NCBI GenBank assembly: GCA_026391235.1
Contig: JAPLDV010000454.1
Coordinates: 1 to 9,102 of the forward strand
DNA length: 9,102 nucleotides
Direction of reading: 5' to 3'
Source of the DNA: Bacteroidia bacterium
Lineage (GTDB): Bacteria > Bacteroidota > Bacteroidia > Bacteroidales > UBA12481
Below the pieces are notes generated by a model, which was not told where the DNA came from, did no database searches, and worked only from the letters and a program-made list of their open reading frames with translations. This document shows, piece after piece, positions 1 to 6,858 of the stretch (positions within the stretch are counted from its first letter, which is position 1; each line of letters begins with the position of its first letter). The translations under genes and the position numbers were made by a program.

Positions 1-948
1 GAAATGATTGTGACTCTGGACGGTGAAACATTGCAGATGAATTGCTTCGGTATCGATGGAAAATTCCTTCGGAAATTCGGCACTCGCGGAAAAGGACCAG
101 GGGAGTATAGCACCGCCATCGGATTATTGGTAAATCAGGAAAAATCCGAGATCCTCCTCAACCGCAGTCCGTCGCGTAAGATCAATTTCTTTAACCTGTC
201 GGGACAATTCCTCCGGTCGAACGACTTGGAGTTCAGCGGGTACCGGATGGAACTCATCAATAAAGATCTGGTCGCTGTACATGCGGGAAAATTTGGGTTT
301 AATAAGATAAATTGTGAGCTGGCCATTATGGATATGAACGGCAAAGTCCGGAAAACTCTTTTTCCGTTCAGGGAACCGGTACAAGGAGACCAATGCTTCG
401 GGTTTGCAGCGGGAACAAAGCCGGGTTCGGTTCTTTACCACAGGCGTTTCGATTATCACATTTATGAAGTATCCGCTGACCGGGCCGACATATTGTTAAC
501 CGTTGATTTTGGTGCAGCAGCAGTGGATACAGGCAACCTTATGAATACAGAGACGGCTGATAAACTGATGGAGGCAGACGGTAAAATCTTTGGATTCATC
601 TCCCTGGCCAACACACCTGATCACCTCGTTGCGAATATTTATAATAACGCGGGTTTCAGAGGTGTCTGGATACTGGATCACCTGTCGAAAAACAATCAGT
701 ATCTGGCTGTTGACACCCTCCTTTCTCTGGGGAATTACAAAGGAATACCGGTTCATTATCCACGGTACACCGATGAATCCTGGTTTATTTCAGATTCAGA
801 TGGGGTGGACTGGTACGAAGCGATCGGCAAACTCCCCGAATCCCAAAAGGTCATACTCCGGAAGGAGGTTCCCGGATTCATTGATGCTGAGAAGGTTGCG
901 ATTGATGGAAACCCGGTGCTGGTGCTGTACAAGTTTAGGGAATTCTGA
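1..948 (+). CDS. 6-bladed beta-propeller protein, 5'-truncated by the window edge
   Basis: The frame is open at the first base (a Glu codon precedes the Met at base 4), so the real start and probably an N-terminal signal or lipoprotein peptide lie outside; 314 residues are visible from that Met. The visible N-terminus has the blade pattern of Bacteroidota 6-bladed beta-propeller proteins (the PF17170/DUF5128 type): a strand ending in GKFLRKFGTRGKGPGEY at about residues 20-36, followed by repeated beta-strand/turn units such as KINFFNLSGQFLRS and LAIMDMNGKVRKTL. These proteins are usually exported and are numerous in this phylum. Their molecular role is mostly unknown, and no catalytic motif is visible. 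The stop at 946-948 lies two bases before a 7-nt tandem repeat, and the gene converges on the tdh pseudogene. Family assignment is from pattern recognition; a related NHL/YVTN-type propeller cannot be excluded. Confidence 0.72.
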   Translation, partial: EMIVTLDGETLQMNCFGIDGKFLRKFGTRGKGPGEYSTAIGLLVNQEKSEILLNRSPSRKINFFNLSGQFLRSNDLEFSGYRMELINKDLVAVHAGKFGFNKINCELAIMDMNGKVRKTLFPFREPVQGDQCFGFAAGTKPGSVLYHRRFDYHIYEVSADRADILLTVDFGAAAVDTGNLMNTETADKLMEADGKIFGFISLANTPDHLVANIYNNAGFRGVWILDHLSKNNQYLAVDTLLSLGNYKGIPVHYPRYTDESWFISDSDGVDWYEAIGKLPESQKVILRKEVPGFIDAEKVAIDGNPVLVLYKFREF

Positions 949-950
949 GA

Positions 951-999
951 GGTATCGGGTATCGGGTATCGGGTATCGGGTATCAGGTATCAGGGATCG
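951..999 (+). repeat. 7-nt tandem repeat, unit GGTATCG, seven copies
   Basis: Four exact GGTATCG units (951-978) are followed by two GGTATCA units (979-992) and one GGGATCG unit (993-999). The array starts two bases after the stop of the beta-propeller gene. Because 7 is not a multiple of 3, changes in copy number would shift any frame read through it, but the array appears to be intergenic. Confidence 0.9.
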
Positions 1000-1077
1000 G
1001 CTCAAACAACAAATAACAAATAAAATCCAAACCAAAAAAACCAAATTTCAAACCTGGCACCAGCGAGATTTGCGACC

Positions 1078-1091
1078 CGATACCCGATACC
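1078..1091 (-). repeat. Inverted partner of the 7-nt repeat (two units)
   Basis: CGATACCCGATACC is the exact reverse complement of two GGTATCG units of the array at 951-978. It overlaps the last base of the tdh pseudogene's stop codon. The two blocks could pair into a 14-bp stem around a loop of roughly 110 bases between two convergent genes. No T-run follows on either strand, so an intrinsic terminator is not supported. Confidence 0.7.
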
Positions 1092-1781
1092 TAAATGAGC
1101 CCTTTAGCGTGCTTCTCCCCGATCACATTCAGCATATCAGCAGTCATGGTAGGAAGATCATACTTCGGATTCCAGCCCCACTCGGCGCGGGCGCAGCTGT
1201 CGTCCATCTGGTTGGGCCAGGAGTTGGCGATGCATATTTTCACCGGATCGGGATCGTACGACAAAATAAAATCAGGTATATGTTTTTTGATCTCAGCAGC
1301 AAGGATCTCCGGATCGAAACTCATAGCGGTAACATTGAATGAGTTGCGATGTTTCAGTTTCGCGGGATCGGCTTCCATCAGGTCAATGGCTGCATCGATC
1401 GCATCGGGCATATACATCATATCGAGGAAAGTGCCGGCCGGGAGCGGACAGGTGAATTTCTTACTTTTCACAGCAGCATACATTGTATAATCCGTTAACA
1501 CCAATGTTCCAGGCCAGTCCGGGATTCTTCTCTCCTACAGCCGACAACACTGCCGCCAGGTGATAAATGGTATCGATATTGTATTTTTTAACCAGGGCTT
1601 CAATCTCAGCCGGATTAGTCACGTCCATCGTTTCCATCGGTCCGGTCTCCACCAGCGGTCCCGCAGTAATGGTGCGCTTGTCGCTCCCGACCACATTGTT
1701 GTTCCCATAACGCCTCCGCAATTCCAGGGTCAGTTCAGATCCGATCTGGCCACCGCATCCGGTTAAAAGGATATTCTTCAT
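1091..1781 (-). pseudogene. tdh: L-threonine 3-dehydrogenase (SDR/epimerase type), internal deletion and frameshift
   Basis: Two pieces of one NAD-dependent TDH lie in different frames on the minus strand. The N-terminal piece (1781 to 1461, 106 aa) has the Rossmann motif TGCGGQIGSE (G8, G11, G14) and the family signature DTIYHLAAVLSAVGEKNPGLAWNI, and reads into a stop just after GLYNV. The C-terminal piece (about 1504 to 1091) continues with TDYTMYAAVKSKKFTC, MMYMPDAIDAAIDLMEADPAK, SFNVTAMSF and EWGWNPKYDL, which are the end of the same family. Intact relatives are about 310-320 aa. Roughly 75-80 residues are missing between the pieces, including the region that holds the catalytic Ser and YxxxK. 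The product should therefore be inactive. The junction falls where the DNA for GLYNV and for DYTMY reads alike (GGATTATACAATGTA), suggesting recombination between direct repeats. Divergent to kbl, its usual pathway partner. An assembly collapse is the main alternative. Confidence 0.85.
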
Positions 1782-1933
1782 AAGTTGTGCTAATATTCAG
1801 ATGATTACAAAATCAGACTGGAAAACTAAAAGTAGCAATTTCAGGCAAACATCTCAATTAATCGTCTCTTTATTAATGATAAAAATCACCTATTCTGATG
1901 CGCCTGAATCCATCGTATTTACTGCAAAGTTGG

Positions 1934-1941
1934 TACTTTTG
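1934..1941 (+). promoter_or_regulatory. Bacteroidota-type -7 promoter box upstream of kbl
   Basis: TACTTTTG fits the Bacteroidota -7 consensus TAnnTTTG and ends 30 bases before the chosen kbl ATG, giving a plausible short leader. No clear TTTG -33 element is present at the usual distance, so this rests on one box. Its position inside the upstream open frame also argues that translation starts at 1972 and not at 1801. Confidence 0.5.
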
Positions 1942-1971
1942 ACACTTCATTGCGATCATAATTTTTACGTC

Positions 1972-3159
1972 ATGTACGATAAGTTTCAGCAGCATTTACA
2001 ACATCTGTTAAACGAGATAGAATCAGCGGGATTATTCAAGAATGAACGTATCCTGGTATCAGCTCAGGGACCAGAGATCAGGACATCGGCCGGGCAGGAA
2101 GTGCTGAATTTCTGCGCCAATAATTACCTCGGATTTTCCAATAATCCCAGATTGATTGCTGCCGCCAAGGCTGCCCTGGATTCGCACGGATACGGCATGT
2201 CGTCAGTCCGCTTCATCTGTGGCACCACCGATCTGCATAAAGAACTGGAAAAATCGATCTCCCATTTCTTTGGAACGGAAGATACCATCCTGTATGCCGC
2301 GGCTTTCGATGCCAATGGCGGCGTTTTTGAACCACTTTTGACTGATGAGGATGCCATCATTTCAGATACGCTGAACCATGCCTCGATCATCGATGGGGTT
2401 CGTTTATGCAAAGCTCAGCGATTCCGCTATTCGAATGCCGATATGGAAGACCTCGAGGACCAGTTACAGCAGGCTGCACCGTGCCGGTATCGCCTGATCG
2501 TTACTGACGGGGTATTCTCGATGGATGGAAACGTGCCGCCGCTCGATAAAATCAAGGCTCTGGCCGATAGATACGATGCGATGATCATGGTCGACGAATC
2601 GCATTCCGCAGGCGTCATCGGCAAAACCGGCCGGGGTACTACTGAACTGTTTAACCTAAGGGGCCAGGTGGAAATCATCACCGGCACCCTGGGTAAAGCA
2701 TTCGGCGGCGCCATCGGCGGATTCACCACAGGTAAAAAAGAGATTATCGGTATGCTGCGTCAGCGTTCGCGCCCCTACCTCTTCTCGAATTCAATCCCGC
2801 CTTCTGTTGCCGGTGCCGGAATTGAAGCCTTCAAGATCATGACCGGTTCCACTGAACTCCTCGATAAACTTCATGAAAACCGGAGCTATTTCGTAGAACA
2901 GATGACCCGAATCGGCTATAAAATCAAGCCAACCCAGTCCGGCATCTGTGCCGTTATGCTAGGTGAGGCCAAACTGTCGCAGGAAGTTGCTACCCGCCTG
3001 CTCGCGGAAGGCATTTACGTGATCGGTTTCTATTTCCCGGTGGTTCCAAAAGGGGAAGCCCGCATCCGCGTGCAGCTTTCCGCTGCTCATTCTCATGAAC
3101 AGCTTGAAAAGGTGGTCGCCGCCTTTGAAAAAGTGGGACATGATCTGAATATAGTGTGA
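1972..3159 (+). CDS. kbl: 2-amino-3-ketobutyrate CoA ligase (glycine C-acetyltransferase)
   Basis: This PLP-dependent alpha-oxoamine synthase interconverts 2-amino-3-ketobutyrate + CoA and glycine + acetyl-CoA, the second step of threonine breakdown. Start 1972 gives 395 aa, beginning MYDKFQQHLQHLLNEIESAG and collinear with E. coli Kbl (398 aa as recalled). The frame is open back to 1801, but those 57 codons look unlike the family and span a promoter box. Visible landmarks are CANNYLGFSNNP, GYGMSSVRFICGT, LNHASIIDG with the PLP-stacking H136, MVDESH with D208 and H211, the Schiff-base lysine K242 in TGTLGKAFGG, and the carboxylate-binding Arg region EARIRVQLSA at about 362-371. All expected catalytic residues are present. 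It is divergent from the broken tdh and closed by a strong terminator at 3183-3211, so it is probably a separate transcript from the ligase-ACP genes. With TDH lost it may run in the condensing direction or serve as an orphan; that is inference. Confidence 0.92.
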   Translation: MYDKFQQHLQHLLNEIESAGLFKNERILVSAQGPEIRTSAGQEVLNFCANNYLGFSNNPRLIAAAKAALDSHGYGMSSVRFICGTTDLHKELEKSISHFFGTEDTILYAAAFDANGGVFEPLLTDEDAIISDTLNHASIIDGVRLCKAQRFRYSNADMEDLEDQLQQAAPCRYRLIVTDGVFSMDGNVPPLDKIKALADRYDAMIMVDESHSAGVIGKTGRGTTELFNLRGQVEIITGTLGKAFGGAIGGFTTGKKEIIGMLRQRSRPYLFSNSIPPSVAGAGIEAFKIMTGSTELLDKLHENRSYFVEQMTRIGYKIKPTQSGICAVMLGEAKLSQEVATRLLAEGIYVIGFYFPVVPKGEARIRVQLSAAHSHEQLEKVVAAFEKVGHDLNIV

Positions 3160-3182
3160 TTAACGTAACACGCTCACTGATC

Positions 3183-3211
3183 AGGCCGTACCATTTTAGG
3201 TACGGCCTTTT
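3183..3211 (+). terminator. Intrinsic terminator after kbl
   Basis: A 10-bp perfect stem (3183-3192 with 3199-3208; core GGCCGTACC / GGTACGGCC) closes a 6-nt loop ATTTTA and runs into TTTT. It lies 23 bases after the kbl stop and separates kbl from the ligase-ACP-oxoamine synthase genes. Confidence 0.85.
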
Positions 3212-3310
3212 AATTGTTACAGATCATTGTCGAAGAACAACTTTTTATGTGTTTTTGATATACCTCAAATGGATATTTTTAAATCAGAGTAACCATTAAA
3301 CCTGACTTTC

Positions 3311-5017
3311 ATGTCAAATATCGGATCGTATGATGACCGGATCAAAGATTTCAGCTGGTCGATTGCAGAACAGGAGCTCGGATACAAACCTGGTGACGAC
3401 ATCAATATCGGCTGGTACTGTACCGACCGGATCTGTCAGATGGGCAAAGGCGGTAAAACGGCCCTCATCTGGGAAGGCCGCGACGACGATACCATGCGTA
3501 AATACTCTTTCAATGATCTGCGCATCCTCAGTAATACTGTCGGGGCATTCCTCCGGGGCCTGGGTATTCACGACGGCGACCGGGTGTGCCTTTTCATGGA
3601 CAAAGTACCGGAGCTCTATATCGGATTCCTGGGCATCCTGAAAATCGGTGCTGTTGCCCAGCCGCTTTTCTCGGCCTTCGGTGATGAATCCCTGTTTGTG
3701 CGGCTCGAAAATGCAGGGACAAAAGCCATCATCACCACGCGGAAGCATGCCTCAAAAGTTCAAAAAATTCTGGATAGGCTGCCCAACCTCGAACATATCA
3801 TTGTTGTGGATGATGAAGGGAAGAAAGCCCTTAAACCGAAAGAAATTGCATTCTCGCTGGACACTGCAACGCCGGTGGAAGAATTTGAAATATTCCCTAC
3901 CAAAGCCGAATCTCATTCTCTGTTGCACTATACTTCCGGCACCACCGGTCAGCCAAAGGGTGTTAAACATGTTCACCACTCGCTGATCTCACAGTACTTA
4001 ACTGCCAAGTGGGTACTGGATCTTCAGGACGATGATATTTACTGGTGCACCGCTGATCCGGGCTGGGTAACCGGCACGAGTTACGGGATCATCGGCGCCT
4101 GGAGCTTGGGCATTACCCAGTGCGTCAAGGATTCAGGATTCTCCGCCGAAACCTGGTACAAGTTCATTGAGAAGCATAAAATATCGATGTGGTACTCGGC
4201 ACCTACAGCCATCCGTTCCCTCATGAAGGCCGGCGACGAGGTAGTAAAACAATCTGATCTCTCCTCGCTTCGCCACCTGGCCAGTGTTGGCGAGCCGCTG
4301 AATTCCGAGGCCGTTATCTGGTCGGAAAAAGTGATCGGCAAACCATTCCATGATACTTACTGGCAAACGGAGACCGGATCGATCATGATCACCAACTTCC
4401 CGGGGATGAAAATCAAGCCCGGATCGATGGGCAAAGCCTTCCCGGGGCTCACGGCGGCTATTCTCGATCCCGATACGTTTGAACCGATCACCGCAGTGAA
4501 CAAGCCCGGACTGATTGCTTTCCGGTACGATTGGCCCGCCCGTATGCGGACCTACTGGAACAACCAGGCAACATTCGACAAGAAGTTTGTTAACGGATGG
4601 TACATCACCGGCGACCGCTCCACCATTGATAAAGACGGCTATTTCTGGTTCATCGGCCGGGATGATGATGTCATCAACACCGGCGGCCATCTGGTCAGTC
4701 CTTTTGAAGTGGAATCGGCCTTGCTCGAACATGAAGCAGTTGCCGAATCCGCGGTGGTTTCCAAACCCGACGAGATAAACATGGAGGTGGTGAAAGCCTT
4801 CGTCACGCTCAAACCCGGCTTTTTTGCCAGCGATGAACTGGAACTTGAAATCATGAACTTCATCCGGAAAAAGCTCTCACCACTCGCCATGCCCCAGGAG
4901 ATCGAATACATGACTCTTCTCCCAAAAACCCGCAGCGGCAAGATCATGCGCCGGGTGCTCCACGCGAAGGAATGGGGCGAGGAGATCGGCGACATCTCAA
5001 CACTTGAAAATGACTGA
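3311..5017 (+). CDS. acsA: AcsA-like AMP-forming acetyl/acyl-CoA synthetase
   Basis: This ANL-superfamily adenylating enzyme (568 aa; Bacillus AcsA is about 570) activates a carboxylate with ATP to an acyl-adenylate and passes it to a thiol, normally CoA. Motifs in order: P-loop-like TSGTTGQPKGV at 208-218; DPGWVTGTSYG at 249-259; YWQTETG at 350-356; WYITGD at 430-435; GRDDDVINTGG hinge region at 449-459; and PKTRSGKIMRR near the C-terminus, with the catalytic, potentially acetylated K544. W351 in the YWQTE motif is the residue that restricts the acyl pocket to acetate-size acids in Acs; medium-chain enzymes have Gly there. A short substrate is therefore favoured. The ACP and Kbl-like genes follow on the same strand, so a carrier-protein thiol is a possible acceptor, as in DltA-DltC. 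A weak promoter candidate (TTTG at 3254-3257, TATTTTTA at 3274-3281) lies upstream with short spacing. It could also be ordinary acetate assimilation. Confidence 0.88.
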   Translation: MSNIGSYDDRIKDFSWSIAEQELGYKPGDDINIGWYCTDRICQMGKGGKTALIWEGRDDDTMRKYSFNDLRILSNTVGAFLRGLGIHDGDRVCLFMDKVPELYIGFLGILKIGAVAQPLFSAFGDESLFVRLENAGTKAIITTRKHASKVQKILDRLPNLEHIIVVDDEGKKALKPKEIAFSLDTATPVEEFEIFPTKAESHSLLHYTSGTTGQPKGVKHVHHSLISQYLTAKWVLDLQDDDIYWCTADPGWVTGTSYGIIGAWSLGITQCVKDSGFSAETWYKFIEKHKISMWYSAPTAIRSLMKAGDEVVKQSDLSSLRHLASVGEPLNSEAVIWSEKVIGKPFHDTYWQTETGSIMITNFPGMKIKPGSMGKAFPGLTAAILDPDTFEPITAVNKPGLIAFRYDWPARMRTYWNNQATFDKKFVNGWYITGDRSTIDKDGYFWFIGRDDDVINTGGHLVSPFEVESALLEHEAVAESAVVSKPDEINMEVVKAFVTLKPGFFASDELELEIMNFIRKKLSPLAMPQEIEYMTLLPKTRSGKIMRRVLHAKEWGEEIGDISTLEND

Positions 5018-5021
5018 TATC

Positions 5022-5089
5022 CGTAAGGGCGACCCGCGGTCGCCCACGAGTTTCCAGTAACGCCAATATGGGCGACCGCGGGTCGCCCC
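5022..5089 (+). repeat. REPIN-like double palindrome, copy 1
   Basis: Arm GGGCGACCCGCGGTCGCCC (5027-5045) and arm GGGCGACCGCGGGTCGCCC (5070-5088) are exact reverse complements. Each is also a hairpin by itself (8-bp stem, 3-nt loop). They are separated by 24 bases and preceded by CGTAA. This is the architecture of REP doublets (REPINs). There is no T-run, so a classical terminator is not supported, though it may stabilise or attenuate the mRNA between the ligase and ACP genes. It begins four bases after the ligase stop. Confidence 0.9.
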
Positions 5090-5121
5090 AACAATAGTAA
5101 CAACTAACTAAAATATAAGCA

Positions 5122-5370
5122 ATGCCAGACATTCACGAAATGAAAGAAACGATCCTCAAGTACGTAATCAATGAATACGCTGAGGAAGATGACGATGTGA
5201 CCTTTGATACTCCGCTGATCTCCGGTGGGCTGGTCGATTCCTTTTCCATGGTATCCCTCAAAAGATTTCTCGAGGTGAAATACAAAATCTCGATCCCCGA
5301 CGAGCGTGCCACGCCGGAAGCCTTCGACAACGTCACCAAAATCGCAAACCTCGTCCTAGAATATCTATGA
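5122..5370 (+). CDS. Free-standing acyl carrier protein
   Basis: This is an 82-aa acidic helical carrier protein of usual ACP length. The phosphopantetheine attachment serine is S40 in GGLVDSFSMVSLKRF; the DSF motif replaces the DSL of fatty-acid ACPs and is seen in carriers partnered with adenylating enzymes, such as DltC. Helix I is at about 3-20, the acidic loop EEDDDV at 21-26, helix II begins at S40, and TKIANLVLEYL forms the last helix. After conversion to holo form by a phosphopantetheinyl transferase (none in this window) it would carry an acyl thioester. Its position between an acyl-adenylating ligase and an alpha-oxoamine synthase suggests it carries the acyl group from one to the other; this is inference, because no residue shows which acid it holds. 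Both flanks carry the same palindromic element, and the downstream copy begins directly at the stop codon. Confidence 0.9.
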   Translation: MPDIHEMKETILKYVINEYAEEDDDVTFDTPLISGGLVDSFSMVSLKRFLEVKYKISIPDERATPEAFDNVTKIANLVLEYL

Positions 5371-5439
5371 CGTAAGGGCGACCCGCGGTCGCCCGTTGGA
5401 TTTGTACTAACGCCGACATGGGCGACCGCGGGTCGCCCC
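5371..5439 (+). repeat. REPIN-like double palindrome, copy 2
   Basis: The arms at 5376-5394 and 5420-5438 are identical to those of the copy at 5022-5089 and in the same orientation, with the same CGTAA lead-in. The 25-base spacer shares TAACGCC and the closing AT with the first copy but differs elsewhere. It begins at the first base after the ACP stop codon. Confidence 0.9.
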
Positions 5440-5481
5440 GACGATCGATTCATTCAACAACTATCAACAAATCAACAACAA

Positions 5482-6729
5482 ATGGGATACTCTGAACAAA
5501 CAAAAAAAATCTACCTCGACCAGCTTGACGCCATCGCCCAGGCAGGCCTCTATAAGCAAGAGCGGTTCATCCATTCACCTCAGGCAGCCGATATCGAAGT
5601 TGAATTCCCGGCCGGATCGGAGGTAAAAAAAGTCATTAACATCTGTGCAAACAACTATCTCGGATTATCCAGCCACCCCGCTGTGATCAAGGCCGCCCAC
5701 GAGGGCCTCGACACGCGCGGTTACGGAATGTCATCAGTCCGGTTTATTTGCGGAACACAGGATATCCACCGGGAGCTGGAAGCCAGGATGACCGAATTTC
5801 TAGGCACCGAGGATACCATTCTTTTTCCATCATGCATGGATGCCAATGCCGGCGTTTTCGAAGCCATCCTGACCCAGGAAGACGTAATCATATCCGACCG
5901 CCTCGTTCATGCCTCGCTTGTGGATGGTATACGGCTCTGCTCGGCCATGCACGATACGTTCAAGCATTCCAATATGGAACATCTGGAGGAAAAACTCCAG
6001 CTTCATGCCGACAAACGTATTAAGCTGGTAGTTAACGACGGTGTATATTCCATGGATGGCGATATGGCCAAAGTGGATGAACTGGTTGCTTTGTGCGAAA
6101 AATATGATGCTATGCTGCTGATCGATGAATCTCACTCATCCGGTTTCATCGGTAAAACCGGCCGGGGTACCCATGAACATCACGGGATGATGGGCAAAGT
6201 GGATATCATCACCACCACTTTCGGCAAAGCTCTCGGTGGTGCCTCCGGCGGATGCGTGAGCGGCAGGAAAGAAATTGTTGCCATGTGCCGTCAGAAGGCC
6301 CGTCCGTACCTATTTTCCAATACGATAGCCCCGGTTGTGGTTGCCGGTGTATTGAAAGTACTCGATATTCTGAGCGAATCGACCGAGCGCCGCGATAAGC
6401 TCGAGCGCAATGCTGCCTATTGGCGCAAAGGCCTCACCGAAGCCGGGTTTGTCCTAAAGGAGGGCGATTCGCCGATTGTTCCGGTGATGCTGTTCAATGC
6501 CAAGCTGGCACAGGACGTCTCCCGCGATCTGTTCGCAGAAGGGGTTTATGCCGTCGGGTTCTTCTTCCCGGTGGTACCCAACGGACAGGCACGCATCCGC
6601 ACGCAGATCTCCGCCGGCCATGAGATTCATCATCTGGATAAAGCCCTTGAAGCCTTCCGGAAAGTGGGCAAGAAATATGACATCCTTGGGAAGACGAAGC
6701 AGGAGATAATAGATAAGTACGGACAATAG
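5482..6729 (+). CDS. Kbl-like PLP-dependent alpha-oxoamine synthase (divergent paralogue)
   Basis: A 415-aa member of the family of Kbl, BioF, ALA synthase and serine palmitoyltransferase, which condenses an acyl thioester with an amino acid, with decarboxylation in most members. Landmarks: CANNYLGLSSHP, GYGMSSVRFICGT, LVHASLVDG with H143, LIDESH (D215, H218), Schiff-base K249 in TTTFGKALGG, and ARIRTQIS (370-377). It is clearly Kbl-like, but differs from the kbl at 1972 in TTTFGK for TGTLGK, FKHSNMEHLEEKL for the KAQRFRYSNADME stretch, GVYSMDGD for GVFSMDGN, an inserted segment near residue 40, and a charged C-terminal tail of about 15 residues (ILGKTKQEIIDKYGQ). It is the third gene of the ligase-ACP set, 111 bases after the ACP with a palindromic element between them. 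I infer a carrier-bound acyl donor and possibly a non-acetyl product; a redundant glycine C-acetyltransferase is the conservative alternative. Confidence 0.88.
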   Translation: MGYSEQTKKIYLDQLDAIAQAGLYKQERFIHSPQAADIEVEFPAGSEVKKVINICANNYLGLSSHPAVIKAAHEGLDTRGYGMSSVRFICGTQDIHRELEARMTEFLGTEDTILFPSCMDANAGVFEAILTQEDVIISDRLVHASLVDGIRLCSAMHDTFKHSNMEHLEEKLQLHADKRIKLVVNDGVYSMDGDMAKVDELVALCEKYDAMLLIDESHSSGFIGKTGRGTHEHHGMMGKVDIITTTFGKALGGASGGCVSGRKEIVAMCRQKARPYLFSNTIAPVVVAGVLKVLDILSESTERRDKLERNAAYWRKGLTEAGFVLKEGDSPIVPVMLFNAKLAQDVSRDLFAEGVYAVGFFFPVVPNGQARIRTQISAGHEIHHLDKALEAFRKVGKKYDILGKTKQEIIDKYGQ

Positions 6730-6743
6730 AGATGACTCAGCGC

Positions 6744-6843
6744 AGCGTCAAAAGGTCCCCGCCTTCGCGGGGATGACAAGAGCTCCGGCACAAATTCCGC
6801 AAGAGCGTTGTCATCCCCGCGAAGGCGGGGACCTTTACACGCT
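6744..6843. repeat. Dispersed inverted repeat (36-bp arms), copy A
   Basis: Bases 6744-6779 and 6808-6843 are inverted repeats matching at 34 of 36 positions; the inner 29 bases are perfect. They are separated by 28 bases. Each arm contains the self-complementary core CCCCGCCTTCGCGGGG, read as TCATCCCCGCGAAGGCGGGG in the other orientation. This sequence type is a common dispersed bacterial repeat. It lies just after the oxoamine synthase stop; it could act as a strong transcript hairpin but lacks a T-run. Confidence 0.9.
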
Positions 6844-6858
6844 AACGAGGACCATGAA

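Noticed and set aside
590..1342. 250-residue plus-strand open frame across the beta-propeller end and the tdh region
   Set aside because: It overlaps two better-supported genes in other frames, runs through the 7-nt repeat, and has no recognisable domain.
1801..1971. In-frame 57-codon extension upstream of kbl
   Set aside because: It resembles no part of the family, contains a TAnnTTTG promoter box, and the start at 1972 gives the normal Kbl length and N-terminus.
4133..5103. Long minus-strand frames opposite the ligase
   Set aside because: They lie antisense to a gene with complete, ordered family motifs and show no domain of their own.
5022..5439. CRISPR array or attachment sites around the ACP gene
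   Set aside because: There are only two copies, each with internal palindromes and separated by a gene; no spacer series and no integrase.
3311..6729. Sphingolipid or sulfonolipid (capnine-type) cluster
   Set aside because: The synthase is Kbl-like and not SPT-like, the ligase keeps the acetate-type tryptophan, and no ceramide synthase, reductase or cysteate synthase is present. Kept only as a comparison.
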